Below are positions 10,912 through 22,835 of a stretch of 64,000 bases of DNA, piece after piece. A program made the translations under genes and the position numbers. The DNA comes from Pohlia nutans (taxonomy: Eukaryota > Streptophyta > Bryopsida > Bryales > Mniaceae). Location of the stretch: contig CM040089.1 of assembly GCA_022496805.1 (NCBI GenBank), forward strand, positions 1,800,501-1,864,500, written 5' to 3'. The notes beneath the pieces are model-generated. The model worked only from the letters and a program-made list of their open reading frames with translations, was not told the DNA's origin and made no database searches. Every line of letters starts with the position of its first letter. The stretch's first letter is position 1.

Positions 10912-13900
10912 ATGTCCGCCATGCCGGCTCTTCTCTCTTCGTCAAGGCTACCATTCCTTTCCGTAGTCTCCCTGGCCTGCAACCCTGCCTTCCGCGCCGT
11001 TTCATCGACTCTTCAGCCGGTAATTTTGGTTCACTCTGCATCTAGATGGATCCCTGTCTCTAATCGCTCCTTTCCCCTCTTGCTTTTTTTTTTCATCGAT
11101 TTGATTCTGAGTGACGAGAATTGGATTACTGCTATCGTATTGAGTGAGAAAATGTTGGACATGTTCGAATCTTGTTTGTGGCTTCCTGTATTTGAGTCCT
11201 TCTGCCTCAATGTCGTGAGAGTGAATTTTTCTCATAAAAAGACTGGCTGGAGCTGGTTTTTGAGTGCGAGAAGGAAAAAAAAAAGAATTCATCGCGGATG
11301 TTTCAAACTAGGTTTTGAAACCTGTACTGAGATTTTGAATAATTAGGTCTGTAATGGGAGTAGTGAGAATCAAACGCAGTTTAAGTCTACTGTTGTTGCG
11401 TTCCTTTCTCTTTCTTTGATCGGGTTTTTTGTTTTAGATTTCTGGAGGTTTGAGTGAGTGCTATGGAGGTGTTTAGTTTTGGCTAGTTGTGTCGGTGCTT
11501 GATTCAGTAGATTCGGTATTTGCAAAATCTTTGGCATTGTTAATCAACTTCTTCTTTACCTCTAGGTTTGGAGGGCTTCGCCTTATTTAGCATCTTGAGA
11601 ATGTGTTACAGAATTTTAGTACACCTTTAGTGGTACACATTGTTTTTTGCAGCTGAATACCATCACATGTTAGGGTTTGAGTATCGTTTAGAATGTTGAT
11701 GTCACTCACACATTGTTACATTGCCGTGACAATGATGGGGGAGTTGTTTTAAATAACTTCGAACTTAAAAGTCACAATTATTCTATGATTTCTGCTCAAT
11801 TTGCATTGGCTGCAACACATTGGGAGGACTTTGGAATAAAATATTGCACGGTTTAGGGATTTTTTTGGTAGTAATAGTGGTAAATCGATTCCTTGTTTTT
11901 GTGGGGTGGTGAATTCTATAGCAACACCACCTACGACGCCTGATGATTTTCGAGAGTTTTGTTGTATTCACAATTATTCTCTTCTTCCTAGTGATTTTGT
12001 AATCGTATTTGTAGGTGAGCATCTTACGATTGAGTAAACTTGAAATTCGCAACTTTTCTTCCAAGACACATTTGCTTCAAGACCTCGTCCGGTGCAGGTC
12101 AGTCGACATGGACTCTAAGTTGAAAGATTCAATGTTTTTAATAGGACAAGAAGCAGCATACGATATTTATATACTACGAATCTTAGAGTAGCTTAGAGGC
12201 ACTTTGGAGACCTTTTAAAGTTTTACAAATTCTTAGATAAGCACCATGTGGGCTTGTGCTGAGGCAAACCTAATTGCAGAAGAAACCGTACCTATGAGAG
12301 ACTGTCTTTCATTCGTAATATTTTAAAATCTATAGATCATAGTTTTACAATCATGTTTTCAGCAATTAGTATTTCGCTTTCTTAGCATCTTCATTGACTT
12401 GTTAAAATTTAGCTTATTTTTTTCTGTATTTCTGGTTAGCTTCTCCCAAAGAGAGTGAAATGGATGGGTCAGAGTGAAATGCTGATGATTCGCCGAGGAT
12501 TGGAGGCCTCAATAGCTGGAGTAGCCTTGGTGCTGATAATTGCGAACTGTCACAGCTCAGGCTGGACCAACATCTTCCGAGTTCCCACTCATTCTCCTCG
12601 TGCAGCAGTTTCTCGAGTGTATTCTATGGCGGCCCTTGATACCAAACCTTCAATTGTTGTCTATGTGACAGTTCCCAACAAAGAGACAGGTAACTTTATC
12701 TTGTCCCATTGGTGATTCGTATTTGCATAATCTAGAATTTTATGTAGGGCCGCTTCACACTATGGCCGTCCAAGTCGAGAGGCCATGGGATTGAGTGGTC
12801 AAACTTTGTTGAGAGTCCAAAGAAATGGGCTGCAAATAGGCAATAAAATATATTTTTGATTTTTTTATGAAAAAAAATCGATGGCCTCTCGACCATAGTT
12901 TGGGTTTCTATTCCCGTTCGACCCAAACTTCCTGCGAGAGTCCGTCAACCTTGGTCAAAAAGTGTTGCCATGTAGGCATTTTGAAAGGCGACGGCCTTTG
13001 GACTTTGGCCTCTAGTGTGAAGGGTCAAGAAGCCGAATTCTTGGTTTCTTGCAATCCGATTGGTGGAAATCGACGGCCTCTTGACCTTTGGCCATAGTGT
13101 GAAGCGGCCCTTACATTCCCTGTTCTTTGCTTTTTCGTGAATAATGTCACTCATGTTTTGTTCTTTGAGAGTCCTCCGACTTCTAAGTGTTTCTCAGAAT
13201 TGTCGTAATGAAGTATTCTTATCAATTTATTAGAGTTTTCTGATCATTGAGTGCAAAACTATGGTATAATATTATTTGATCAATGACATATACTGTGATC
13301 TTGAGTTTACCTCATGACAGCAAAATTAATTTGTGCTTAACCAGCGTTTACTTCATAATGAAATGTAGATGACTCGGTGTATGGACTGTGCTGTGATTGA
13401 ATCCTCAGGGACAAGGCTGGCGCATAGCATCATCGAGAATAAGCTTGCCGCCTGTGTAAATCAAATTCCAGGTTGATGCTTCCTAGATTTTCGTCTTCAA
13501 TAACACTCACGTAGAAGGATTGGTTGTGGTGGTGAATTTAGAATGCTGCACCAAGAATGAATGACAATTGCAGCGAGGTCTCCACACTTGAAGTTAGGAA
13601 CTTATCTGTGGTATGCTATGGTTGTGTGGCGGGTGGATTATACAGGAGTGGAGTCCACGTATTGGTGGGAGGGTAAGGTATAGTTTTGAGTACCATTGTA
13701 TGATTGTCTCTGGGATTAGTGCTCGCATAGAATCGTTGACTCCTGGCAAGTGGCTTTTGGATAATTTATCAGTGTTGTGGGAAATAACAGCACGAACTAG
13801 AGTGCCTTTTTGCACTTCTAAGCACGTATTCAACAAACAAAATTGAATTCCTCAGTATAGGATTATGCCTATAAGCTTTACACTAAGGCATTCCTCACAA

Positions 13901-14445
13901 ACTCGCTCAGAAAGTAGCTTTGTGTTCGAATGGTAAGCCCACAAACAAGGCCCTTGTTGTAGGTTTTTGTGCTATATGTATCAATGAAGCTATTACGTGC
14001 TCGAGCTTGCAGGTTGAGACAGACACAGAAATCCTTCTGATGATAAAAACCCGGCAATCCCTTCTTGGCGAACTCACAGATCATGTTAATACCAACCACC
14101 CTTATGAGTAAGTGTGTCATCCTCGGCAGCAACACTATATTGTTCTTCCTCGCTTATGGATTGTTGCAATCGTACGCCCTGAAAAGCAAGATCTGAGGTT
14201 GTCGTCCAATTTCTGTTTACAAGTGTTTACCGTTATTTCTTTTTACAATGAGACTCGTTCATGGGTATTCATGTGAGTGTGTTAGTGAATGTGTTGGTTA
14301 ATTATGGAATCTTGTGATTTAACCCTATCAGTGTATCTTGACTTTGTGCAGTACACCCGAGGTCATTGCTTTGCCCATTACTGGTGGAAGTGAGAAATAT
14401 TTGAAGTGGATCGGAGACAATACCAAAAATGCAGAAGAGGCTTGA
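10912..14445 (+). CDS. CUTA: CutA-like divalent-ion tolerance protein, six exons
   Basis: Exons are 10912-11019, 12440-12689, 13409-13471, 13646-13677, 14013-14107 and 14352-14445. All introns are GT-AG, the phases agree, and the product is 213 aa. CutA forms trimers that bind copper and other divalent metals; the plant protein is known from chloroplasts. The last 108 residues are the CutA domain: PSIVVYVTVPNKETG, LAACVNQIPG, YWWEGK, IKTRQSLL, TPEVIALPITGG. The first 36 residues are Ser/Ala/Leu-rich like a transit peptide, and exon 2 adds a hydrophobic run (GVALVLIIANC) before the domain, as in other plant CutA precursors. The start at 10912 was chosen because exon 1 then ends in phase 0 and joins exon 2 after the first acceptor that removes the upstream stop; exon 1 is the least certain part. 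Intron 2 holds a 364-bp MITE. Confidence 0.9.
12747..13110. mobile_element. MITE with GGGCCGCTTCACACTATGGC ends, in CutA intron 2
   Basis: A perfect terminal inverted repeat of 21 bp bounds 364 bp. Interior copies of GGCCTCTCGACC- and GACTTTGGCC-like blocks repeat the terminal sequence in diverged form. The outer GGGC resembles the Harbinger-like MITEs of this window, but the flanking triplets (GTA/TTA) do not match, so the class is open. Confidence 0.8.
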
Positions 14446-14980
14446 CAGAAGCTCCTTGGGTCACTTTTCTTTCCATCGATCAGTGAGTTATGTTGGAAGG
14501 TTTTATAATCAAATACCGACTATTTTGCAGTGCTGTGTCTGGTAGAACATGCATACCAATTGTACGAAGATAGAAAGACGCGCTTGATTGGTAGACTTGA
14601 TCTGAATGCGTTCCAGCTTAAGAAATATTATATGTATGCTCTTTCATTCAACGTTTTCCTTGATTTCCGTACCCAATGCCCAAACAAGAGAAACCTTTTA
14701 CCAGAGGGTATCAATATTTTTAGGGAGTGCAAGTCTCGTTCTTTGGTGAAATGATGAAGATGCTTACATCGATAATCTAGATGAAACATGTGAATTATGG
14801 ATGACTTGTGATTTATTCACCCAAAAACATGTACATTCATCCAAACTGTAGCGATATTATTTTTGCATTACTGATTTTGGTGTTGTATTTTGATTACATT
14901 TTAATTGTCCATTTTTGGAGTATATTTTGTATAATAATTAGTGATGAATTGCCCAAAAAGCAACTGATTGACAGTAAACC
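14446..14980. other. CutA 3' flank, no further feature
   Basis: Probably the 3' untranslated region and downstream DNA of CutA. The 74-codon open frame at 14530-14754 does not resemble a known protein. Confidence 0.4.
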
Positions 14981-14984
14981 TTAA

Positions 14985-15524
14985 CCCTTTAAGGTCCCGA
15001 TTCAACACTGTTTTCAAAGATTCATTATAAAATGTTTGATAAAAAATTAAAATGGAGTTGATGTACAAAGCAAAGTTATAAATGTCAATGTGAAGATAAC
15101 ATCTATACAGTCGGATTCATCATATTTATTATTAATATTTTTTAATTAATTTTGCAAGGTTTTCTCTTGAAATTCAATTAAAAATCCATAATTAACATTA
15201 AAAAATTAAAAAATATTGTAATGAAATTGGAATAACATGTACTACAAGATGGTATGGTTTTCACTATTTGATTCTTCTTATTATGGAAAATCATGTTTAA
15301 GGTCTCACTTTTTGAACTAAGAATGAAACTTGACATAAACCACTTTTGCTATTTTTCAAAAACTCTCAATATCTTTTCTTGAAGATCCGTACCGTACAAA
15401 TGGTAACCGACTAGCACAAGAATTTAAATAAAAATTGAATGGATGAAAAACATCCCCTACGTGGTGAAGGGACGCGTCCAGAATCATCCATCGTCCAGAT
15501 TCTGGACGTAGGCGCATCTAAGGG
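14985..15524. mobile_element. TTAA-flanked MITE, subfamily A, 540 bp
   Basis: Begins CCCTTTAAGGTCCCG and ends GGCGCATCTAAGGG, with TTAA at 14981-14984 and 15525-15528. Close to the 7346 copy in length and order. The right part holds the palindrome GTCCAGATTCTGGAC. Confidence 0.85.
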
Positions 15525-15604
15525 TTAAACATTGATTTTCTTGTAAGCTCAATCAATTTAGTTATGATCCCGAAGCCTCCTTTTGTTATTCCCAGTTCCC
15601 CATA

Positions 15605-15816
15605 GCATAATAGAGCAATGGGAGGCACCACCCTTTTACAACGGGACCACATTCTAATTATAATTAGAAACTAAGTTTACGTGGCAATGACATGACAGTC
15701 CCAAAATTCATGAAATGCAAATGACATTCCTTCATTACTTAAGAAATGGATTTAAGTGAAGATTCTCTTTTGGTTCAGTTTTCAAAAGGGTGCTCAATTG
15801 CACTGCTCTATTATGC
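15605..15816. mobile_element. MITE, GCATAATAGAGCA family, copy 2
   Basis: This 212-bp copy has intact ends (GCATAATAGAGCAATGG; CTGCTCTATTATGC) and TA on both sides. It is uninterrupted and serves as the reference for the two copies that carry inserts. Confidence 0.85.
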
Positions 15817-16058
15817 TACTTTGGCTAGGCATTGTTTTAAAATTTGATTTACGAAAAGACAGGATGAAAGTGGGGGTTGGGCACCTCACATTCATCCTGT
15901 TATAATATTTCATCCATCCAAAACGAAAATTCACTGCCCCTTGATTACTGCCCAGATACTCCAGCTCAGCTTACTTTTTGACCAGTACATGGTGGCACCG
16001 ACATGGTCCCACGCAGCGGGAGCCTCGCAGATGGACGGAGCCGCGAGAGTGTGCCAGG

Positions 16059-16307
16059 CAGTGATTTTTTTTCCAATTTTTCCTTGTAGCCAGGTTCTTT
16101 TTCAATACTCCTGTGATTGGGCTCATACTTGCTGATAACATGTTGATATCTAGGTAATACTTGGGCAAAATTTGGTTGTAGACCCTAATATTTTCTTAGT
16201 ATTTGGCTATTTTTTCTTCCCTGTTTCCAAAAATCCTTTATGAAAATTAGCCACCAAATTTCAAACTGTAGCAAATTGACTAAAAATAGCATAAAAAGAA
16301 ATCACTG
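16059..16307. mobile_element. hAT-type MITE, TSD GTGCCAGG
   Basis: Ends are CAGTGATTTTTTTT and AAAAAGAAATCACTG. The eight bases GTGCCAGG stand directly on both sides (16051-16058, 16308-16315), an exact 8-bp target duplication as made by hAT transposases. It lies about 320 bp upstream of the L18a-like start codon, so it is in that gene's promoter or leader. Confidence 0.9.
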
Positions 16308-16627
16308 GTGCCAGGATCTCTCTCTCTCCCCCTCACTCTGCAAACCAACCACTCGATTGAGGAAACGCCTTCTCCAAGTCAAGAATCCTGGCCTTGCCAA
16401 TTCAATTCTCCTCGTGAACCACGACGCAGTGACTCTTGTGTTTTGAAATTTGCCCTACTGGCCTTCACGATTACCCAGGACAATCCCCAGACCAGTGCGT
16501 GCAGCTCTCAAATCTTGGTCAAGATGGAGGGGAAGTTGGGTGCTCTGACCTAGAGTGCGAGCAGGGGATTTGATTTGCGGCGTTTGTCACGTTCAGGGTT
16601 GTTGTTGTGTACGTTATTTGAGTAGCT

Positions 16628-18651
16628 ATGGGAATGGAGAAAGGAGGGTCTTACGGTACTTTTGATGGACAGCAAGGCTTTCCGCAGCCCAGTGCTCCTC
16701 CAGTTGTTGCCGGTGCTTTCACCCCACAGTACCCTGTAGTGCCAGGTATGAATACTCTTTTCAAGGCTCTCCCTTTCAATTTAATTTATTTTTAAATATT
16801 TTTGTTGCCACCCGTTTTATGGTTTCGAAATCGGAGGATTGGAATCGTAGTTGGATTTCGGCAACTACAGATTCTTGGGGCCATACAGTGATACAGTTAT
16901 CATCGACTTTTCCATCGAACTGTGTCCTCGAGTTGGCAATCTTGAGTGAAATTAGGTCAAAAGAAGGGTAATTTTGTGGCTCAGAAAGGGATGTGTGTAT
17001 AAGAGTTCTTGACTGTCGATTCTAAATGATCATTTTATTCGATTGGGAGAGTGCAATCTTCACTTAGTTTAAGGAGAAATTGTTATTGAACAGAACATGT
17101 GCCAATTTATTAAGTTTCGAGTGATGGGCTGTTTTAGAATCGCTCCGGGGAACTAGGGTTTCTTGTTAACTCCTAAAAGACGAAGAGGGTTTTTTTAGCA
17201 CTTTTGAGTGGGACTTTCTTTTGTTCAATTTTTATTTTTATTTTTTACAACACATGCAATGTTCTTCACTGATTTTGGTGGTCAATAAAATTTGGCCCTG
17301 TCTGAATTATATGTTTCATAATTGGTCGTTTTAAAACCATGAAATCTTGGGGTTATGATATTTCTTCTCTGGTATCTGGATTCACATAGTCCCTCAGAAG
17401 TGAGCGAAGAAATGATTGCTGCTGCTTTTTTAATATGCGTGTGTCTGAAGTTTCACCTCTGTCATGCGAATCCCATGTGACAATGTTGCCGAGAGTGCAT
17501 TGCAGGGTATCCGGTGCTTGAAAATTATCCAGGGAGTTATCAAGGCTCTGGGAATTATCAAGGCTCTGGGAATTATCAGGGCTCTGGGAGTTATCAGGCT
17601 GCTCAGTATCCAGGTCCTCAAGGTCAGACCTGTTATCACCAATGCCATGAAATCGCATATCATCATCGACGACTCCCCTTCTGTGGGCTTGGTTTTGGCT
17701 GGTTTTTGTAAGATTTTACTGCCCTTCTCCTGGGGACCTTTTTGAGGGCATGTTATTAGAACCATAATTACAACATATGCGTGTTTGAACCCCAAGTAGC
17801 AGATTCAAGCACTGTTCTTACGGTCACTATGAATGTCTAATAACAATATTTAGTAACCCCTAATGCTCTTTGCCCAGTTGTACTAGATTCACAAAATTAT
17901 CAAAAAATGGTAAGTTCGTAAATTATTAAAAATGGTAAGTTCATGTTAAACTAATGGAACATCAGATCAATATGAAGGCAATGTTAAATTAATATTGACT
18001 CAATGGTTGCCAATGTAATATCAAGCTAATGCCAATGACACTAACAACATCACTAATATCAAGTTAACACCATTTGTGTTACACAAGCTTTAATATAACA
18101 TTAACTCAACGTGAGGACTATTTGAATCTAATGTGTAATAACTTAACAATAAGAACTTTGTCAATCTAATGTGGGGCTTTTGTGATGACCATCTTGAATT
18201 TTTTTCATTACCACCAAGCATATACACCAGCGCTTGACAAGAATGTAATGGTTACGAATAATAATAACTTCTGTGCTCTATGTTGTGTGTGATAAAACAG
18301 GTTTATATTGGGGTTTTTCGTTGCCGTGTTTCCTTGGTATATTGGCGCTGGCATTTTCTTGTTTGTGAAACATGACTACCGTGAACGCACTGGGTTGATG
18401 GCCTGCACCATAGCTGTACGTAACCCTATCACTGGACCCATGTTTTGGATGCGCCTCAAACATAAGATTGGCAGTCAGGTCTGTAAACCTGTTTTGTGAA
18501 TGGAAACTTGACCAGGTTATGGATCTTGGATATGTGTATATTCTGCTGATAACTATTGGCGGTGAAGCTGAAAATCTGATGTGCTGTGCAGGCCCTGATT
18601 TTACTATTTGTTGGAGGAGTAGGCTTCCATGTCCACATGCTCCACCACTAG
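16628..18651 (+). CDS. 60S ribosomal protein L18a-like membrane protein, four exons
   Basis: Exons are 16628-16745, 17506-17707, 18301-18415 and 18592-18651; GT-AG introns with matching phases give 164 aa. Despite the family name, these plant proteins are not ribosomal: they carry a Pro/Gly/Tyr-rich N-terminus, a conserved RLPFCGLGFGWFL block and two membrane helices. Here helix 1 spans about WFLFILGFFVAVFPWYIG, followed by FVKHDYRERTGLMACTIA and helix 2 ALILLFVGGVGFHV; the C-terminus is HMLHH. Exon 2 has an 18-bp repeat three times over (17536-17597), giving repeated NYQGSG. Intron 1 holds a TTAA-type MITE (17170-17352) and a hAT MITE lies upstream. The cellular role of the family is poorly known. 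Confidence 0.88.
17170..17352. mobile_element. TTAA-type MITE, subfamily C, in L18a-like intron 1
   Basis: Left end TTAA-CTCCTAAAAGACGAAG, right end CATGAAATCTTGGGG-TTAT. The interior (CATGCAATGTTCTTCACTG) matches the complete element at 25810-26039 and a partial copy near 26240-26430. One base of the right TTAA has changed. Confidence 0.75.
17536..17597 (+). repeat. 18-bp coding tandem repeat
   Basis: The unit GGCTCTGGGAATTATCA recurs three times in exon 2 of the L18a-like gene and keeps frame. It lengthens the Gly/Ser/Tyr/Gln-rich N-terminal tail. Confidence 0.85.
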
Positions 18652-19447
18652 TGAGTCCGGACAGAACGCACATAACATTCAGTAGTAAACTCAGGGACTG
18701 CCCTCCCCCCAGTGAAATGATGAGAAATATACCTTATCATCTCGTCGGCCCCATCGTTAGCTGAGGGGGCACATGGCATGGCAGGGTAGAGAGAGCTCCA
18801 AGGATGAAGCTGGATGAAACCCCAAGGCAGCCCCTGCAAGAGCTACTGAATGTTATGCACTCTGCGTCGGCCATTTTCTCTGCGAATTCTCTCTGATGAT
18901 GAAAAGCGTGGCAAACATTGTGAGAAATTCCACAGAATGGTGACTTTGTAAGTATCCTCAATAACTGCGAATGGATCATTAGGCGAGTCTAATGAAAAAT
19001 GAGCCCTAGATTAGCGATACCACCTGTCTTTCAATTCCCTTTCATCACCTTTATGTGAAATGCATTGGCCCAGAATTGATACCAGACTCTGCTACTCTTT
19101 TCGGGCATAGCTTGATATTTTGATTACATGTTTCTGTATCAACTAGTCTTCTGTGAAGTCTGATCCCTAGAAACTGTTTGGAGAATTCCTAAACTAGCAG
19201 CGATCCCAGTACTACTTTCTGAATTTTTGCTAAGGTTGCTGCATGAAGTGGAATGGGCAGCTACTGTCGCGAAGTTCTTGGGCACTGGTTAAATTTGAAA
19301 TCTATTGTCTAGTTTTTTCTTGTTAAATTCTTTTATTTTTTTCCAAATTCTAGGAGTAATTTAAGCAACATACCGTAACATTCAGTTGTAAATTGTTTTG
19401 GATGGAAATGTCAACTCATGGATGAAAGTCTAAGCTATTTGTGAATT
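18652..19447. other. L18a-like 3' flank
   Basis: Likely 3' untranslated region and downstream DNA; the first 300 bp are relatively GC-rich. No further gene seen. Confidence 0.4.
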
Positions 19448-19451
19448 TTAA

Positions 19452-19990
19452 CCCCTAAACGTCCCAGCGTCCAGTTTCTGGACGTTTGTTGGTCAAACCC
19501 AATTTTGATCTTGAAGATGACTTTTGTTGCTAATACACCCAACTAAGAAAATGAAGTTTATTAAGTCTAGTTTGTACTCCACTTTTCAAATCTTAAAAAT
19601 TCCAATTATTGAGTATTTTATTGCTTGTGCAAGCTTTGTAGTTCAAGGTTTGAATTACACTACATAGGATGTTCACCTTTCGAATTTCAAAATTTAAATA
19701 AAAAATTTCTATGGAAAACATATCATGTGATTCTCCATTGTAATTTGTACCTGCTTCCAAAAAAATATTAATTTTTTAAAGCTTTTTTGTAATAAAAATT
19801 ATTTTTTGAAGTATTTGACTTAAAAATTTGTTAAAAAGGCCGTATTAAATCAAAAAAATCTGAAAATTTCAAGATTGATAGGAAACATTCAATTCCATGC
19901 ATGAAAAATATTACAAAATATATTTTGATAAATCTTGAAGGCTAAATTGTGTAGTTTGACTTTCCTACGAAGGAGTGGTGCGTTTAAGGG
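19452..19990. mobile_element. TTAA-flanked MITE, subfamily B, 539 bp
   Basis: Begins CCCCTAAACGTCCCAGCG, ends GTGCGTTTAAGGG, with TTAA at 19448-19451 and 19991-19994. The palindrome GTCCAGTTTCTGGAC lies near the left end at about the same distance from the tip as in subfamily A. The interior matches the host parts of the 44699 composite. Confidence 0.85.
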
Positions 19991-20033
19991 TTAAGTATTG
20001 TTTTGCAACTTGAAAGGTCTTGTTTGCTATTGA

Positions 20034-20223
20034 GGGCAGGCTTCCATGTGAGCATCGGGCGGGTGGAAGGCACTAGAAGACAAGAAGTGAGGTCCCAAGA
20101 GGCACCAATTGTCCACCCATTTCGGTAAATAGGGAAAACATACTCTTGGGTTTACCCATTTCGATCTTGGATTGGTAGCTTCCACCTTTTTATGACCCAT
20201 CAGTGATACATAGAAGCTTGGCC
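20034..20223. mobile_element. Tourist/Harbinger-like MITE, copy 2, TSD TGA
   Basis: Starts GGGCAGGCTTCCATGTGAGC and ends ATAGAAGCTTGGCC, with TGA on both sides (20031-20033, 20224-20226). Interior blocks such as GTGGAAGGCA and CTAGAAGACAAGAA match the 3478 copy. Confidence 0.75.
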
Positions 20224-21689
20224 TGAGTGTCTTAACCTTTGAGTGTGTTGGCTACAACTTTAGTGCTTGGAACACGCATTGAAGCCAATTGTACACATTA
20301 AACTTGAAAAACAGTGTGAAGGAAATCCTACTCCAACTTGTGTGAGAATAATCCTGCTTGTGCCAGAGTGCTTACTGGAATTTAGCTGAACTAGGACCAA
20401 TACCCTATTTCCCAAGGATGATCTAAGAATCCATAGAAACGGTGGCATACATAGACTAAGAAGGTTTCTCTAACCCCGAGATTACCACATGTTAATCGTT
20501 CACTGAGATGGTTCCATATATCATCATAGAATATATATGTCTTGGCAGTTGGCGGTTCAAACTAATTACTGCTGGAGGCTTGGGTCAATTGAGTTCCACC
20601 ACCAAGATTGATTGACAAGCCCTATAAAAGTGCTTCCTCTTCCATGTCAAACATTTATGGCTTCTCTCACCTTTGATGTCTTCAATTCCCGCTGTCATTT
20701 CTTTCTACATAAAGCGAGGCATGCAATGAGTGCAATTGTTTGTGGGAGCAAAGCTACCATGGAAAAGAGGGAGATTTGGACTGTGCTGAGTAGCTAGACG
20801 CACATTTGTGCTCTTTGGGAGTGCTCAAGGTATTATTTAAATAGATTATATTTGTCACACTTTTGGACCTTTTCATGCTTTGCAATGATGGGTGGTATTG
20901 CATTCATCGATCACAAATATCATCTACCCCTTTCATTCCATTCGGCATATTTTCTACCATTTAACTATAGAAACAACAGATAGTTTCTACATGTGTTACA
21001 TGTATTAGACACAGATTCAAAGTTTTAGAATTTTGTTTGCAATCAACTTCCAGTCGCTTTAAAGCTTGTCGTCTAAACTACATAAAAATAAGCGACAAGT
21101 GCGTAGCCAACTGTAACAACGTAACTTAGTTCAAATTGTACAGTACATGCCCGGATAATCATGCCTGAACATATATGTTCAAGCATCAAGCCGATGATCT
21201 CTAGCTAGCAGTCGTTGCTTAGCCTTCATGGAAATTTTGTTAGCTAGAAAATGAATGATTTCAATTCCTGACTCCTGAGATATATTTAATGTCGCAAGCA
21301 CTAGAATGGTCATAAAGTGATGAATATTTGTTGGAATGGGGAATTACTAGAAAATATTTGTTGGAATGGGGAATTACTAGAAACTTTTCCAAACTATATT
21401 AGTCCTCGTTTTTAAAACTTGGTGCACTAGAATACGTTTGCAATTTTGGCTCCCTGAAACATGTATGCCAGATCAAGGACCACGTCAATTTAGTGTATAT
21501 ATTATTCTCGATCTAGATCGTGCATGTCTCTAGCTACGAGTGTATGATTGTTTATTTATGTGTAACTTTCTTCTTTATCCAATTGTTCAAGTTTTAGTGT
21601 TGAGTAATAAAAGAGCTCTAACAGACATCTTCGAAACCATATCATGAACGCATATTAGATTTCTGTTGACCATCGCAGGAATGAATCGG
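20224..21689. other. Intergenic, one 30-bp tandem duplication
   Basis: AATATTTGTTGGAATGGGGA and the following ATTACTAGAA occur twice in a row at about 21324-21383. No gene is recognisable; the frames at 20260-20448 (-) and 20612-20797 (+) look like chance. Confidence 0.4.
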
Positions 21690-22835
21690 ATTTGTGGTTG
21701 CGATCGCACGTCAGACATCCGTTGGGTCGGTATTCCGTTGGCCATCGTAGAAATGAATTGGATTCGTGGTTGCACACTTGCAACATTTGCGGACACCAAG
21801 TCACCAACCCAGTAGCAGCTACTTGCGGGCACTTATTCTGCCAATCATGCTTGAACAAAACATTCTAAGGCCGACAAGTGCAGCAAAATGTATGCCCAAT
21901 TTGCAATGCGGAATTATTGGAAGAAACGGCCCAAAACTTTTCTTTTGTCGAATCCATGGTTTCTGCAGGGTCAACCAGGGCCAGATGTACTATTGTTTCA
22001 GGGGTATTTGCAAGTGTTGGCAATAATAATACGATGATCATGCCCGTAGTAGTAGTCGGTCAACACGCTTGCAATATATGTGTAGTCCAAACCACTAATC
22101 CACTAGCAGCTACTTGCAGGCACTTATTCTGCTTCTTATGCTTGGATGATCCATTCTTAGACGGACTAGTGCAGCAAAATGCATGCCCAATTTGCAATGC
22201 GGAATTATCGGAAGAAATGGCCTATAACTTTCCCATTGTCGAATCCGTGGCATTTGCAGGGTTAACTAGGGCCATACATACAATTGTTTCAGACGTAGTT
22301 GCAAGTGTCGGTAATAATATTATGATGACCAAGCCTGTAGCAGCAACCGACATGCGGTCCAGTCTAATTTCAGAAGCTCGCATGGCAGTTGTGCATGACA
22401 TGATTGATGCATCATATGAGGAGAAAGAGCGCACACACCATGCAGGTGGATCTGATTCAGTATTCCAACAACTTGAGGAACCAACGCATCCGGGATCTGG
22501 AGCAAGCTTTTGAGACTGTGGTACGAATGAATGTGGACTTGCTACACGAAATAGAGGACCGAGACGAAGAGAATCGCAGAGTGCGTCACGAGATGGAGGA
22601 TCGAGATGGAGACAATTGTAGACTGCGCCAACGCATTGCAGAGTTGGAGAACCCCATAGTTCGAGCAAGCAATAATTTTGTCTTGGGAATGAATTCCGTA
22701 CAACACCAAAGATAAAGAAGAATCATTCCCACTCCAAGTGCAACTCATGCCATCGTCAACGTCACTGAAGAGCAGCCTTTCCCGAAGTCGGTTGAGGATA
22801 GAAGCTCTTCTATGAATTTCGAAGCCGAGGCTTGA
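21690..22835 (+). pseudogene. Broken RING-finger / coiled-coil gene with duplicated RING unit
   Basis: Intact relatives would be RING-type (C3HC4) ubiquitin ligases. Two RING modules stand in one frame: HTCNICGHQVTN...ATCGHLFCQSC...CPICNAEL from 21773 and HACNICVVQTTN...ATCRHLFCFLC...CPICNAEL from 22064. The whole 291-bp unit (RING plus about 50 residues) is duplicated. In the first RING a TAA (21866-21868) stands where the second copy reads Leu. After the second unit the frame must shift by one base near 22440 to enter a strong coiled coil (QRIRDLEQAFETVV...EENRRVRHEMED). A further TAA at 22713-22715 precedes an open tail ending at 22835. The N-terminal part has an imperfect duplicate of HRRNExDxWL. 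I call it a pseudogene; introns could explain the frame change but not the first stop. Confidence 0.75.

Noticed and set aside
22222..22668. 148-codon minus-strand frame
   Set aside because: It mirrors the RING/coiled-coil coding DNA and has no motif of its own.
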